From NCBI RefSeq assembly GCF_923077115.1, contig NZ_CAKLPX010000001.1:1302001-1366000 (forward strand): DNA of 64,000 bases. The letters are read 5' to 3'. Made by a program: the position numbers and the translations under genes. This document shows positions 19,006 through 27,126 of this stretch, in pieces. The notes beneath the pieces are model-generated. The model made no database searches, was not told the DNA's origin, and saw only the letters and a list, made by a program, of their open reading frames with translations. Numbering within the stretch: the first letter of the stretch is position 1; the number at the start of each line of letters is the position of its first letter. The stretch comes from Sinobacterium norvegicum. GTDB lineage: Bacteria; Pseudomonadota; Gammaproteobacteria; Pseudomonadales; Sinobacteriaceae.

Positions 19006-20454
19006 ATGCAATGGCAAACAGTTATCGGTCTGGAAATCCACGTTCAGTTGGCGACCAAGACCAAAATATTCTCCGGCTCTTCGACCGCCTTTGGCGCCGA
19101 GCCTAACACCCAAGCCAGCTTGGTTGACCTGGCGATGCCGGGCACACTGCCGGTCTTAAACATCGAGGCGGTACGCAACGCCGCCATGTTCGGCCTCGCC
19201 ATCGGCGCTGACATTAATCAGCGCTCGACTTTTGACCGCAAGAACTACTTCTACCCAGACTCACCCAAGGGCTATCAGACGACCCAGATGGACGCGCCCA
19301 TTGTCGGTGCCGGCATTGTGACCATCGAGCTAGAAGATGGCAGCACCAAGGATATTCGCATCCACCACGCCCACCTCGAGGAAGATGCCGGTAAGTCACT
19401 GCACGATCAGTTCCCCGGTATGTCGGGCATCGATCTCAATCGTGCTGGTACGCCGCTGATTGAAATCGTCTCTGAACCCGATATGAATACCGCCGAGGAG
19501 GCTGTGGCCTTTGCCCGGAAGATTCACGCCATTGTCACCTCGATTGGCATCGGTGATGGCGATATGTCACAGGGCTCATTGCGCTTCGACGTCAACATCT
19601 CAGTTCGCCCGGTCGGCCAGGCCGAATTCGGCACCCGTACTGAGACCAAAAACCTCAACTCGTTCCGCTTTATGGAGCGTGCCATCCATCAGGAGGTGGC
19701 TCGCCAAATCGACGTACTCGAAGACGGTGGCACAATTGTGCAGGAAACCCGCCTGTACGACGGCGACAAACACATCGCCAAATCGATGCGAAGCAAGGAA
19801 GAAGCCAACGACTACCGTTACTTCCCCTGCCCTGACCTACTGCCCGTGGTACTCGACGACAGCTTCGTCGACGAGTTGCGCGCCCGTATGCCAGAACTAC
19901 CGGATCAGCGTAAGGCCCGCTTCATCGAAGACTACAAGTTGTCAGACTACGACGCCGCCATCATCAGCGCCGACCGTGTTCAGGCCGAGTTCTTCGAGAC
20001 CGTCTACAAACACTGTGGCGATGCCAAGCTGGCCGCTAACTGGCTGCTCGGTGAATTTGCCGCCCAGCTTAACAAAGACGACATGACCATTGGCAACAGC
20101 CCAATCAGTGCCGAGCAGTTAGGCGGCATGATTGCGCTGATTAAAGATGGCACTATCTCCGGCAAGATTGCCAAGCAGGTATTTGAGGCGCTGTGGGCTA
20201 AGGAAGCCGATGATGCCAAGAGCTACGTCGAGGCCAAGGGCTTGGTACAGAACAGTGATGAAGGCGCCATCGAGGCGATGATCGACGAGGTATTAGCCAA
20301 CAACCCAGACCAAGTCGCCGCCTTTAAGGCCGCCGAAGGACCGAAGCAGAAAAAGATGACCGGCTTCTTTGTCGGCCAGATTATGAAGGCCTCAAAGGGT
20401 CAGGCCAACCCCGGCGTGGTCAATAAAATTCTAATGAAAAAGCTCAACAGCTAA
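19006..20454 (+). CDS. gatB: Asp-tRNA(Asn)/Glu-tRNA(Gln) amidotransferase subunit B
   Basis: 482-residue kinase/amidotransferase subunit (PET112 family) that phosphorylates the mischarged aminoacyl-tRNA and transfers ammonia. N-terminal signature [18 protein letters not shown] and a YqeY-like tail ending [19 protein letters not shown] for tRNA binding are intact. Last gene of gatCAB; a short PA4642-family gene follows 75 nt later on the same strand. Confidence 0.98.
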   Translation: MQWQTVIGLEIHVQLATKTKIFSGSSTAFGAEPNTQASLVDLAMPGTLPVLNIEAVRNAAMFGLAIGADINQRSTFDRKNYFYPDSPKGYQTTQMDAPIVGAGIVTIELEDGSTKDIRIHHAHLEEDAGKSLHDQFPGMSGIDLNRAGTPLIEIVSEPDMNTAEEAVAFARKIHAIVTSIGIGDGDMSQGSLRFDVNISVRPVGQAEFGTRTETKNLNSFRFMERAIHQEVARQIDVLEDGGTIVQETRLYDGDKHIAKSMRSKEEANDYRYFPCPDLLPVVLDDSFVDELRARMPELPDQRKARFIEDYKLSDYDAAIISADRVQAEFFETVYKHCGDAKLAANWLLGEFAAQLNKDDMTIGNSPISAEQLGGMIALIKDGTISGKIAKQVFEALWAKEADDAKSYVEAKGLVQNSDEGAIEAMIDEVLANNPDQVAAFKAAEGPKQKKMTGFFVGQIMKASKGQANPGVVNKILMKKLNS

Positions 20455-20529
20455 CGCTGATTGAGCAACACCTATCGTTCGGGCCGGCAATGTGCTGGCC
20501 CAGCAATAAATAGCTAGAGGATGTGCAGT

Positions 20530-20823
20530 ATGTTAAAAAAAGATAAAGAGAAGGTTATCGACGAGGTCTGGACCGACGGTCGAATTCGTGAATTTCTAGA
20601 TCAGTTGCCGCCGGCCGGTGTCAACACCGACTTCCACATGCTGTGGAAGGCCTATCAGGGTATGCGTGCCGACAACTTCGCCACCTTCCTCGGCTTTTTC
20701 GCCGAGCAGAAGCGCGATATCAACGCCGCCAGCCCCGAGGGCGAAACTGTGTTAGCGATTGCCCAGCAACACGCCAAGTCGGGTGAATTCGTCGCCCTAC
20801 TGAAGCAGGCTGGCGCGCAATAA
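20530..20823 (+). CDS. PA4642-family small protein
   Basis: 97 residues, soluble, acidic-to-neutral. The pattern LKKDKEKVIDEVWTDG ... FLDQLPPAGVNTDFH ... KAYQGMRADNFATFL matches the conserved Pseudomonas PA4642-type protein of unknown function. ATG at 20530 is preferred over 20521 because an AGAGGA ribosome site lies eight nucleotides upstream of it. Its position just after gatB suggests co-transcription. Confidence 0.8.
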   Translation: MLKKDKEKVIDEVWTDGRIREFLDQLPPAGVNTDFHMLWKAYQGMRADNFATFLGFFAEQKRDINAASPEGETVLAIAQQHAKSGEFVALLKQAGAQ

Positions 20824-21189
20824 GCGCTCAGCCCCCGGCCTGTAACCTCCTGTGTTATAGGCCGATGTTGATATCCCAGTAAAATCACCCTATTTATGTT
20901 GTTTTTGGCACTTTTTTTGCTGTAGTCGTCAATTCCCATATCTTCTGAGCCAATAAAAGTTTACTATGCGCGCCGGTTTATTGAGTCTGTAGTGCATATC
21001 GAGAGCAAACGCCTGTAATAGCACGGTCGGACATCGCCACCTCATCACCAGTGGCCGTAAATCTAGTCACGACCGTGTTTTGATATCTGTGGGCTACACT
21101 TAGCCCGCACATCATGAATTAGGTTAATTGTTTTCACTTGGCCGCTGAACCGAGTTCAGCCACGCCATGCCTGCAAGGTATTGTAAGTT
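20824..21189 (+). promoter_or_regulatory. long structured leader upstream of DEAD-box helicase
   Basis: 366 bp without a gene. An imperfect hairpin follows the PA4642-family stop: GGCCTGTAAC / GTTATAGGCC at 20837-20863, no T-run. A nested structure follows: outer stem CACGGTCG (21022-21029) / CGACCGTG (21070-21077) enclosing GCCAC (21036-21040) / GTGGC (21051-21055), immediately followed by TTTT. This could be an attenuator or cold-responsive leader of the helicase gene. Confidence 0.5.
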
Positions 21190-23025
21190 ATGTCTGAAGA
21201 GACTCCTGTTCTTTTTAAAAACCTCGGCCTCGCCGAACCGCTAGTCCGCGCCGTTACCGAACTCGGTTACGAGTCGCCATCCCCTATTCAAGCCGATAGT
21301 ATCCCCCACCTATTAGAAGGTCGCGATATTATTGGTCAGGCGCAAACCGGTACCGGTAAGACCGCCGCCTTCGCCCTGCCGCTGATGTCGCGCATGGACC
21401 CCACGTCCAAGGATCCACAACTGTTGGTTCTGGCCCCTACTCGCGAACTCGCCATCCAGGTTTCTGAAGCCTTCCAAAGCTATGCCAAGCACATGAAGGG
21501 CTTCCACGTACTGCCTATTTACGGCGGCCAAAGCTACGACACCCAGCTGCGTCATCTTCGTCGCGGTGTTCACGTCGTCGTTGGTACCCCGGGCCGCGTG
21601 ATGGATCACATTCGTCGCGGTACACTGAAGCTGGGCAACCTGAAAAGCCTGGTATTAGATGAGGCCGATGAGATGTTGCGCATGGGCTTTATCGACGACG
21701 TCGATTGGATTCTTGAGCACACCCCAAGCACCCGTCAGATCGCGCTGTTCTCTGCCACCATGCCGAACGAGGTTCGCAAGGTTGCCAAGCGTCACCTGAC
21801 CGATCCTGTCGAAATCAAGATTGCCGCCAAGACCCAGACCGCCACCACGATTCGCCAGCGTTACACTATGGCCAGCGGCATGCACCAGAAACTCGATGCG
21901 CTGACTCGCATCTTGGAAGCGGAAGAGTTCGACGGCGTCATCGTCTTCGTTCGCACCAAGACCGCCACCGTCGAATTGGCCGAAAAACTACAGGCCCGTG
22001 GCCACGCCGCCGAAGCCCTAAACGGTGACATCGCCCAAAACCAGCGTGAGCGTACCGTCGATAAACTGAAGAAAGGCGGCGTCGATATTCTGGTTGCCAC
22101 CGATGTTGTTGCCCGCGGCCTCGATGTTGAACGCATCAGCCACGTCATCAACTATGACATTCCCTACGATACCGAAGCCTACGTTCACCGTATCGGTCGT
22201 ACCGGTCGTGCCGGTCGCTCTGGCGACGCCATCTTGTTTGTCGCGCCACGCGAGCGTCGCATGCTGCGCACCATCGAAAACGCCACCAAGCAGACCATCG
22301 AACAGATGGCTATGCCAAGCACCATCGATATCAACGCCAGCCGTGTCAGCCGTTTCAAACAGCGTATTGTCGACACGCTGGCCGCCGGCAACAACAGCTT
22401 CTTCGAGAACTTGATCTCTGAGATGCAACAGGAAACCGAGGTCGATTCGATCCAGATTGCCGCCGCCCTGGCCAAGCTATTACAGGGTAACGAGCCGCTG
22501 CTATTAACCGACTCGCCAAAACGTGAGCGTCGCGAGCGTGATGATTCACGCAGTGACCGCGAGCGCGGTGGCGAGCGTCGTGAACGCAACGACCGCGGAC
22601 GTGAGCGTCGCAGCAACGACCGTCCGGTCAGCGCCGAGGCAATACCACTGAAGGGTCACCCCGATGTCGACATGATGCGCTATCGCATCGAAGTCGGTCA
22701 CGAGCACGGTGTGAAGCCAGGCAATATCGTCGGCGCCATTGCCAACGAAGCCGGTATCGAAAGCGATTTCATCGGTAACATCGAAATCTTCGACGAGTTC
22801 AGCACCATCGACCTGCCCGACGGCATGCCGAAGGAGACCCACGACAAGCTGAAGAAGACCTGGATTTGTCAGCAGCGCATCAATCTGCGTCCGATGCCAA
22901 AGAAGGGCAAGAACGAAGGCAGCAATCATTCTAAGTTCAGCGATGAGCCGAAGAAACGCAAACCAAAGAAGAAGTCACCACGTACTGGCGACAAAAAAAC
23001 CTTCAAGCCGAAGAAGCGCGACTAA
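21190..23025 (+). CDS. deaD: DEAD-box ATP-dependent RNA helicase, CsdA/DeaD type
   Basis: 611 residues. Remodels RNA in ribosome assembly and mRNA decay, especially in the cold. Q-motif near 33-36, Walker A AQTGTGKT (51-58), DEAD 157-160, SAT in FSATMP, and HRIGRTGRAGRSG in helicase domain 2. An Arg/Glu/Asp-rich linker (about 437-475) leads into a DbpA/CsdA-type RNA-binding domain (MMRYRIEVGHEHGVKPGNIV), then a Lys/Pro-rich tail. Large size and the DbpA-like domain favour DeaD over RhlB/RhlE. Monocistronic, with a strong terminator. Confidence 0.94.
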   Translation: MSEETPVLFKNLGLAEPLVRAVTELGYESPSPIQADSIPHLLEGRDIIGQAQTGTGKTAAFALPLMSRMDPTSKDPQLLVLAPTRELAIQVSEAFQSYAKHMKGFHVLPIYGGQSYDTQLRHLRRGVHVVVGTPGRVMDHIRRGTLKLGNLKSLVLDEADEMLRMGFIDDVDWILEHTPSTRQIALFSATMPNEVRKVAKRHLTDPVEIKIAAKTQTATTIRQRYTMASGMHQKLDALTRILEAEEFDGVIVFVRTKTATVELAEKLQARGHAAEALNGDIAQNQRERTVDKLKKGGVDILVATDVVARGLDVERISHVINYDIPYDTEAYVHRIGRTGRAGRSGDAILFVAPRERRMLRTIENATKQTIEQMAMPSTIDINASRVSRFKQRIVDTLAAGNNSFFENLISEMQQETEVDSIQIAAALAKLLQGNEPLLLTDSPKRERRERDDSRSDRERGGERRERNDRGRERRSNDRPVSAEAIPLKGHPDVDMMRYRIEVGHEHGVKPGNIVGAIANEAGIESDFIGNIEIFDEFSTIDLPDGMPKETHDKLKKTWICQQRINLRPMPKKGKNEGSNHSKFSDEPKKRKPKKKSPRTGDKKTFKPKKRD

Positions 23026-23048
23026 GTGCTTAGCACTTAACGCAGCGA

Positions 23049-23078
23049 TAAAAAAAGAGGCCTTGGCCTCTTTTTTTT
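23049..23078 (+). terminator. intrinsic terminator of deaD
   Basis: AAAAAAGAGGCC-TT-GGCCTCTTTTTTTT; near-perfect symmetric hairpin with an 8-T run, also usable by the convergent gene ending at 23103. Confidence 0.9.
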
Positions 23079-23102
23079 GCTTTAAAATTAATCATGGTCG
23101 CC

Positions 23103-23408
23103 TCAGCTTTCGGCCGCGACAGCCTCACTCTGATCATCGACAGACCAGGCGTCGTTTTTATCACTCCACCACAGCGCTGCCACATACCACGCTGTCATCG
23201 GCAACATCATCAAAAACCAACTCCAGTCGTCTTGCAATTGGTAATCGGCAGGAATGCCTACCGCCTGCGACAGCGGCACGTTCACCAGCGGAATACACAG
23301 CACGGCAAACAACGCACAGCAGGTAATTAAGATCAGCGCACCCTTGCGGGATTCGATGGCATTAAACGCCAAAAAAACCCACAGCGGGATCTTGGGTGTT
23401 TTTTCCAT
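23103..23408 (-). CDS. small two-helix membrane protein, hypothetical
   Basis: 101 residues with hydrophobic helices at about 27-48 (LILITCCALFAVLCIPLV) and 70-83 (WFLMMLPMTAWYVAALWW), and an acidic C-terminus. Not recognised as a named family. ATG at 23408 is chosen over 23441 because GAGG lies eight nucleotides upstream. Transcribed alone, convergent with deaD. Confidence 0.65.
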   Translation of the reverse strand: MEKTPKIPLWVFLAFNAIESRKGALILITCCALFAVLCIPLVNVPLSQAVGIPADYQLQDDWSWFLMMLPMTAWYVAALWWSDKNDAWSVDDQSEAVAAES

Positions 23409-23597
23409 GGTATCAGCCTCAGCGAATAAGTCGGCGGGCAACCGACTCTTATTATTGTTATTAGTGGCTGGTTTGATACGGCACAGTCATCACTCAAAAC
23501 AGCCACGCTGAATTCACCCTAACAGATGTTTCAGCGTACCCGGTGGTGACTCGAAAAATTTTACAGTCGATTATTTTATTGGCGGCGGCAGATACCC

Positions 23598-24278
23598 CTA
23601 ACCAATACTCAGCGCCAGGATGCGGCTCATGGTGGCAAAGCCTAAACCCGACTCCTCGGCCCAGTGATTAAACGCCGCCTGCACCTTGGCCTGATCCCGC
23701 TTAGAGGTTGCATGCTTGTCGATCACCCCGGCGTTACGCAGCGCCTGTAACACATCCTCGGTCAGCACAAAGGTATCGCGGCCGACCATGCGCAGAAAGC
23801 GGGCGCCGGAGTTGCCCCCCATGCGGTTGCCGTGCTTTTTTAAGAATGCCCACAGGCCGATGATATCCTCCGCCGGCCACTCGGCGATAAAGCGAGCAAA
23901 GCTCTCATGCTCACGGGCCAGCCACACCACCATATTGGCGTTCTCGCGCACCGCGCGAATCTTGGCCAGGTGGCGAATAATACCGGCATCCTGCATTCTC
24001 GCCTCCAGCTCATCGTCACTCATCATGGCACAGCGCATCGGCGAGAAGTTAAAAAAGGCTTTCTCGAAGTTGGGCCACTTGGCATCGACCACGGCGTGGC
24101 GAATACCGGTGCGAAAAATCCGTCGGCACAACTCGGCAAACAGATAATTATCGTCGAGGGCGGCGATCTCATCGAGGCTGCGCACGGGATAGCCCATTGC
24201 CTCAGTGACGAGGGCGAGGTTTTGTTCGCCGCCGTGGTGATAACTGGCCTGCTGGATGATGGAGGAAAAATGCTGCAT
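23598..24278 (-). CDS. DNA-3-methyladenine glycosylase I (Tag)-family protein lacking the catalytic Glu
   Basis: 226 residues. The region LFAELCRRIFRTGIRHAV ... FEKAFFNFSP ... MQDAGIIRHLAKIRAV aligns by eye with E. coli Tag (LFEMICLEGQQAGLSW ... VQDAGIIRHRGKIQAI). Two differences matter: the position equivalent to Tag Glu38 is Arg, and the N-terminal Cys/His zinc ligands of Tag are missing. It belongs to the HhH-GPD-related Tag family, but alkyl-base excision by the Tag mechanism is doubtful. Confidence 0.8.
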   Translation of the reverse strand: MQHFSSIIQQASYHHGGEQNLALVTEAMGYPVRSLDEIAALDDNYLFAELCRRIFRTGIRHAVVDAKWPNFEKAFFNFSPMRCAMMSDDELEARMQDAGIIRHLAKIRAVRENANMVVWLAREHESFARFIAEWPAEDIIGLWAFLKKHGNRMGGNSGARFLRMVGRDTFVLTEDVLQALRNAGVIDKHATSKRDQAKVQAAFNHWAEESGLGFATMSRILALSIG

Positions 24279-24489
24279 AAATAATCCGATAAAACCGTCA
24301 AAACACCATTGTCACCGCTCACCCCCCTGTTAGGCAAGTCATGCCACCACATCTCTGTGACAATCGACATTGAGTGTTTTTGACAGCACGATAGATCACT
24401 TTTGCCATCTATTTACCCGCGCGGCGGCAGTATACTGAGGGCAGATTCAATCAATTTAGTTTTCCTTAGATAATAAACAGGAGTGCCAC

Positions 24490-26286
24490 ATGCCAGCTTA
24501 TCGCGCGCCAAAACGTGACATCGACTTCGTTCTTAAAGAGCTGCTTAACAGCGAAGAACACTTTGCCGGCCTTGAAAACGCCGGCGATATGAACGTCGAA
24601 TTGATGGACGCCATACTCGACAGTGGCGCCAAGTTTGCCGAAGAAGTGGTTGCCCCGCTCAACCAAGTCGGCGATGAGGAAGGCTGTCAGTTTGACGACG
24701 GCAAGGTCACTACACCGACCGGCTATAAAGAAGCCTTTCACCAGTATGCCGCCAACGGTTGGCAGGGTTTAAGCGTGCCCGAGAGCGACGGCGGCCTTGG
24801 CCTACCCGGCTCTGTTGGCCTGACCCTGACCGAGATGATTGGCTCTGCCAGCTGGGCCTGGAGCATGTACTCTGGTCTTGCCGGCGCCCCTATCTCGTGC
24901 CTGGTTAACGGCGGCACCGAGGAGCAAAAACAGCGCTTTCTGCCCAAGCTACTGACCGGCGAATGGGCCGGAGCGATGTGTCTGACCGAGGCCCACTGTG
25001 GTTCCGATGTTGGCATGCTCCGCACCAAGGCTGTTAAGAACAGCGACGGCAGCTACACCTTGACCGGCACCAAGATCTTCATCTCCGGTGGCGAGCAGGA
25101 CATTACCGACAACATCGTGCACGCTATTCTGGCCCGTGTCGAAGGCGCACCCGAGGGCAACAAGGGTATCTCGCTGTTTATTGCCCCCAAGTTTAACGTC
25201 AACGACGACGGCAGCCTCGGTGAGTTCAACCACATCACCGCCGGCAACATCGAGAAGAAGATGGGCCTCAAGGGTAACGCCACCTGCGTGATGAACTACG
25301 ACGGTGCCCAGGCCTTCCTACTCGGTGAAGAAAACCGCGGCCTCGACGTGATGTTCAAGCTGATGAACACCGCCCGTATCGGCACCGCTGTACAGGGTTT
25401 GGCCGGTGCTGAGGCCGCCTTCCAGGGCGCCCTTACCTACGCCAACGAACGCCTACAGATGCGCTCGCTGACCGGCACCAAAAACCCCGACGGCCCAGCC
25501 GACCCGATTATTGTTCACCCCGATGTGCGTCGCATGCTGATGACTCAGAAAGCCTTTACCGAAGGCAGCCGCGCACTGTGCTACTGGTTGGCACAGCTGG
25601 TCGATGTCACCAAGTTTGGCAGCGATGAGGCCAAGGTGAAGGAAGCCGAAGATATCCTCGGCCTGCTGACCCCCGTCGCCAAGGGCTTCTGTACCGAGAC
25701 CGGTGTCGAAGTCACCAACCTCGGTATGCAGGTATTCGGCGGCCACGGTTATATTCAAGAGCACGGCATGGAGCAGATTGTGCGCGACACCCGTATCTCA
25801 ACCGTCTACGAAGGTACCACCGGTATTCAAGCCCTCGACCTGATCGGTCGCAAAGTGATGGGTTCTGGCGGCGAGCTACTGCGCGTCTTCACCAAGAAGA
25901 TTCACAAGTTCTGTGCCGGCCACGTCGATAGCGAGAACATGGTGCCGTTTACCGAGGTGCTGTCTGGCCTCAACAAGCAATGGGGCGAGATCACCATGCA
26001 TGTTGGCGGCAAGGCGATGGAAGATGCCGAAGAAGTGGGCTCTGCCTCGGTCGACTTTCTGATGTTCTCCGGCTATGTCACCTTTGCCTATCTTTGGGCA
26101 CAGATGGCCGACGTGGCTCAGCAGAAAATTGCCGAGGGTAACGACGACGGTTTCTACAAGGCCAAGCTTGCCACCGCCGAGTTCTACTTCAAGCGCTTGC
26201 TACCCCGCGCCCAGGCCCACGCCATTGGCGCCCAGGCCGGTGCCGATACCGTGATGCAGCTGAACGCCGACGAATTTGCCTTCTAG
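24490..26286 (+). CDS. acyl-CoA dehydrogenase with extended C-terminal domain
   Basis: 598-residue FAD enzyme of fatty-acid beta-oxidation introducing the 2,3 double bond. FAD/substrate motifs MCLTEAHCGSDV (about 159-170) and the C-terminal ACAD signature QVFGGHGYIQEHGMEQIVRDTRI (about 416-438) are clear. It carries the extra C-terminal domain of the ~600-residue FadE5-like group, which usually takes medium- or long-chain acyl-CoAs. AGGAG precedes the ATG. Monocistronic with its own terminator; no electron-transfer flavoprotein gene nearby. Confidence 0.92.
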   Translation: MPAYRAPKRDIDFVLKELLNSEEHFAGLENAGDMNVELMDAILDSGAKFAEEVVAPLNQVGDEEGCQFDDGKVTTPTGYKEAFHQYAANGWQGLSVPESDGGLGLPGSVGLTLTEMIGSASWAWSMYSGLAGAPISCLVNGGTEEQKQRFLPKLLTGEWAGAMCLTEAHCGSDVGMLRTKAVKNSDGSYTLTGTKIFISGGEQDITDNIVHAILARVEGAPEGNKGISLFIAPKFNVNDDGSLGEFNHITAGNIEKKMGLKGNATCVMNYDGAQAFLLGEENRGLDVMFKLMNTARIGTAVQGLAGAEAAFQGALTYANERLQMRSLTGTKNPDGPADPIIVHPDVRRMLMTQKAFTEGSRALCYWLAQLVDVTKFGSDEAKVKEAEDILGLLTPVAKGFCTETGVEVTNLGMQVFGGHGYIQEHGMEQIVRDTRISTVYEGTTGIQALDLIGRKVMGSGGELLRVFTKKIHKFCAGHVDSENMVPFTEVLSGLNKQWGEITMHVGGKAMEDAEEVGSASVDFLMFSGYVTFAYLWAQMADVAQQKIAEGNDDGFYKAKLATAEFYFKRLLPRAQAHAIGAQAGADTVMQLNADEFAF

Positions 26287-26302
26287 GTCTTCTTATTCGC
26301 CA

Positions 26303-26342
26303 CAAAAAAACCGCAATGCTGATTAGGCGCTGCGGTTTTTTT
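26303..26342 (+). terminator. intrinsic terminator, acyl-CoA dehydrogenase
   Basis: AAAAAAACCGCA / TGCGGTTTTTTT with a 15-nt loop; bidirectional between the convergent dehydrogenase and NUDIX genes. Confidence 0.87.
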
Positions 26343-26368
26343 ATCGCTGAAATTTGAGCCGCGATCGC

Positions 26369-26926
26369 TTAAACCAGCAACGCCGGCCGGAGAGCGCCGA
26401 GCTTCAACACCGCCGCAACGCTGATAGAATCCATGATTTTTCCGTCCAGCACCCACTGATAAATCGTCTTAAACGGCAGCTTATGTAACTGCAAATCCGC
26501 CTCGCTGTCCTCCAGCTGTTGCTGGCCAAAACTCAGCTGCTCGGCGACGAAAACTTGACCCAGCTCATCGGAAACTGAATTAGTGGTATTGAGCTGCAGC
26601 AGTGGCGTCCATTTTTCTGCCCTGATACCACACTCTTCGCGCAATTCTCGCTGACCGGCGAGCAAAAAGTCCTCACCCTCGGGGCTGCCACCCATGGGGA
26701 TCTCGTATTCACGCCGCCCCAGCGCGTAACGGTACTGGCTGACCAACCAGCTATGGCCATTATCATCGAGGGGAATAATGCCGATGGCAATATTCTTAAA
26801 ACTGACAATACCGTAAACCCCCTCACTGCCACCGGGGGTTACCACCTCGTCATGATAGATGGTAATCCACTGATTATCATAAACTTTATCGCGACTAATC
26901 CGCTGCCATGGGCCAAATTTTTCCAT
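26369..26926 (-). CDS. NUDIX hydrolase, ADP-ribose pyrophosphatase-like
   Basis: 185 residues. The Nudix box spans 79-101 as G-x5-E-x7-REL-x-EE-x-GI (GGSPEGE ... RELREECGI), so the Mg-binding helix is intact. N-terminal beta strands (DNQWITIYHDEVVTPGG) and VSQYRYALGRREYEIPMG resemble ADP-ribose/NDP-sugar pyrophosphatases of the NudF type. The exact substrate cannot be read from sequence. Divergent from gcvP. Confidence 0.88.
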   Translation of the reverse strand: MEKFGPWQRISRDKVYDNQWITIYHDEVVTPGGSEGVYGIVSFKNIAIGIIPLDDNGHSWLVSQYRYALGRREYEIPMGGSPEGEDFLLAGQRELREECGIRAEKWTPLLQLNTTNSVSDELGQVFVAEQLSFGQQQLEDSEADLQLHKLPFKTIYQWVLDGKIMDSISVAAVLKLGALRPALLV

Positions 26927-27126
26927 TCTGATGTCACCTGCTGTACTGTCGTTGTCACCGCGATTATCGACAAAATCCGTCGATGCGCTAGGTTATTGAT
27001 AGATTGACTAAATGATCAGCTTTTTAGCTGATATCAAGCACTGTCAATTATTGATCAACTTGTCGTAAAATTGTGATTTAATAGCGTCCTTTTTTCCAAC
27101 TCATACACTTCAGCGGTGGTCGTTCA

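Noticed and set aside
26927-27126. Glycine riboswitch before gcvP
   Set aside because: No tandem aptamer-like conserved segments are visible in this 200-bp AT-rich stretch.
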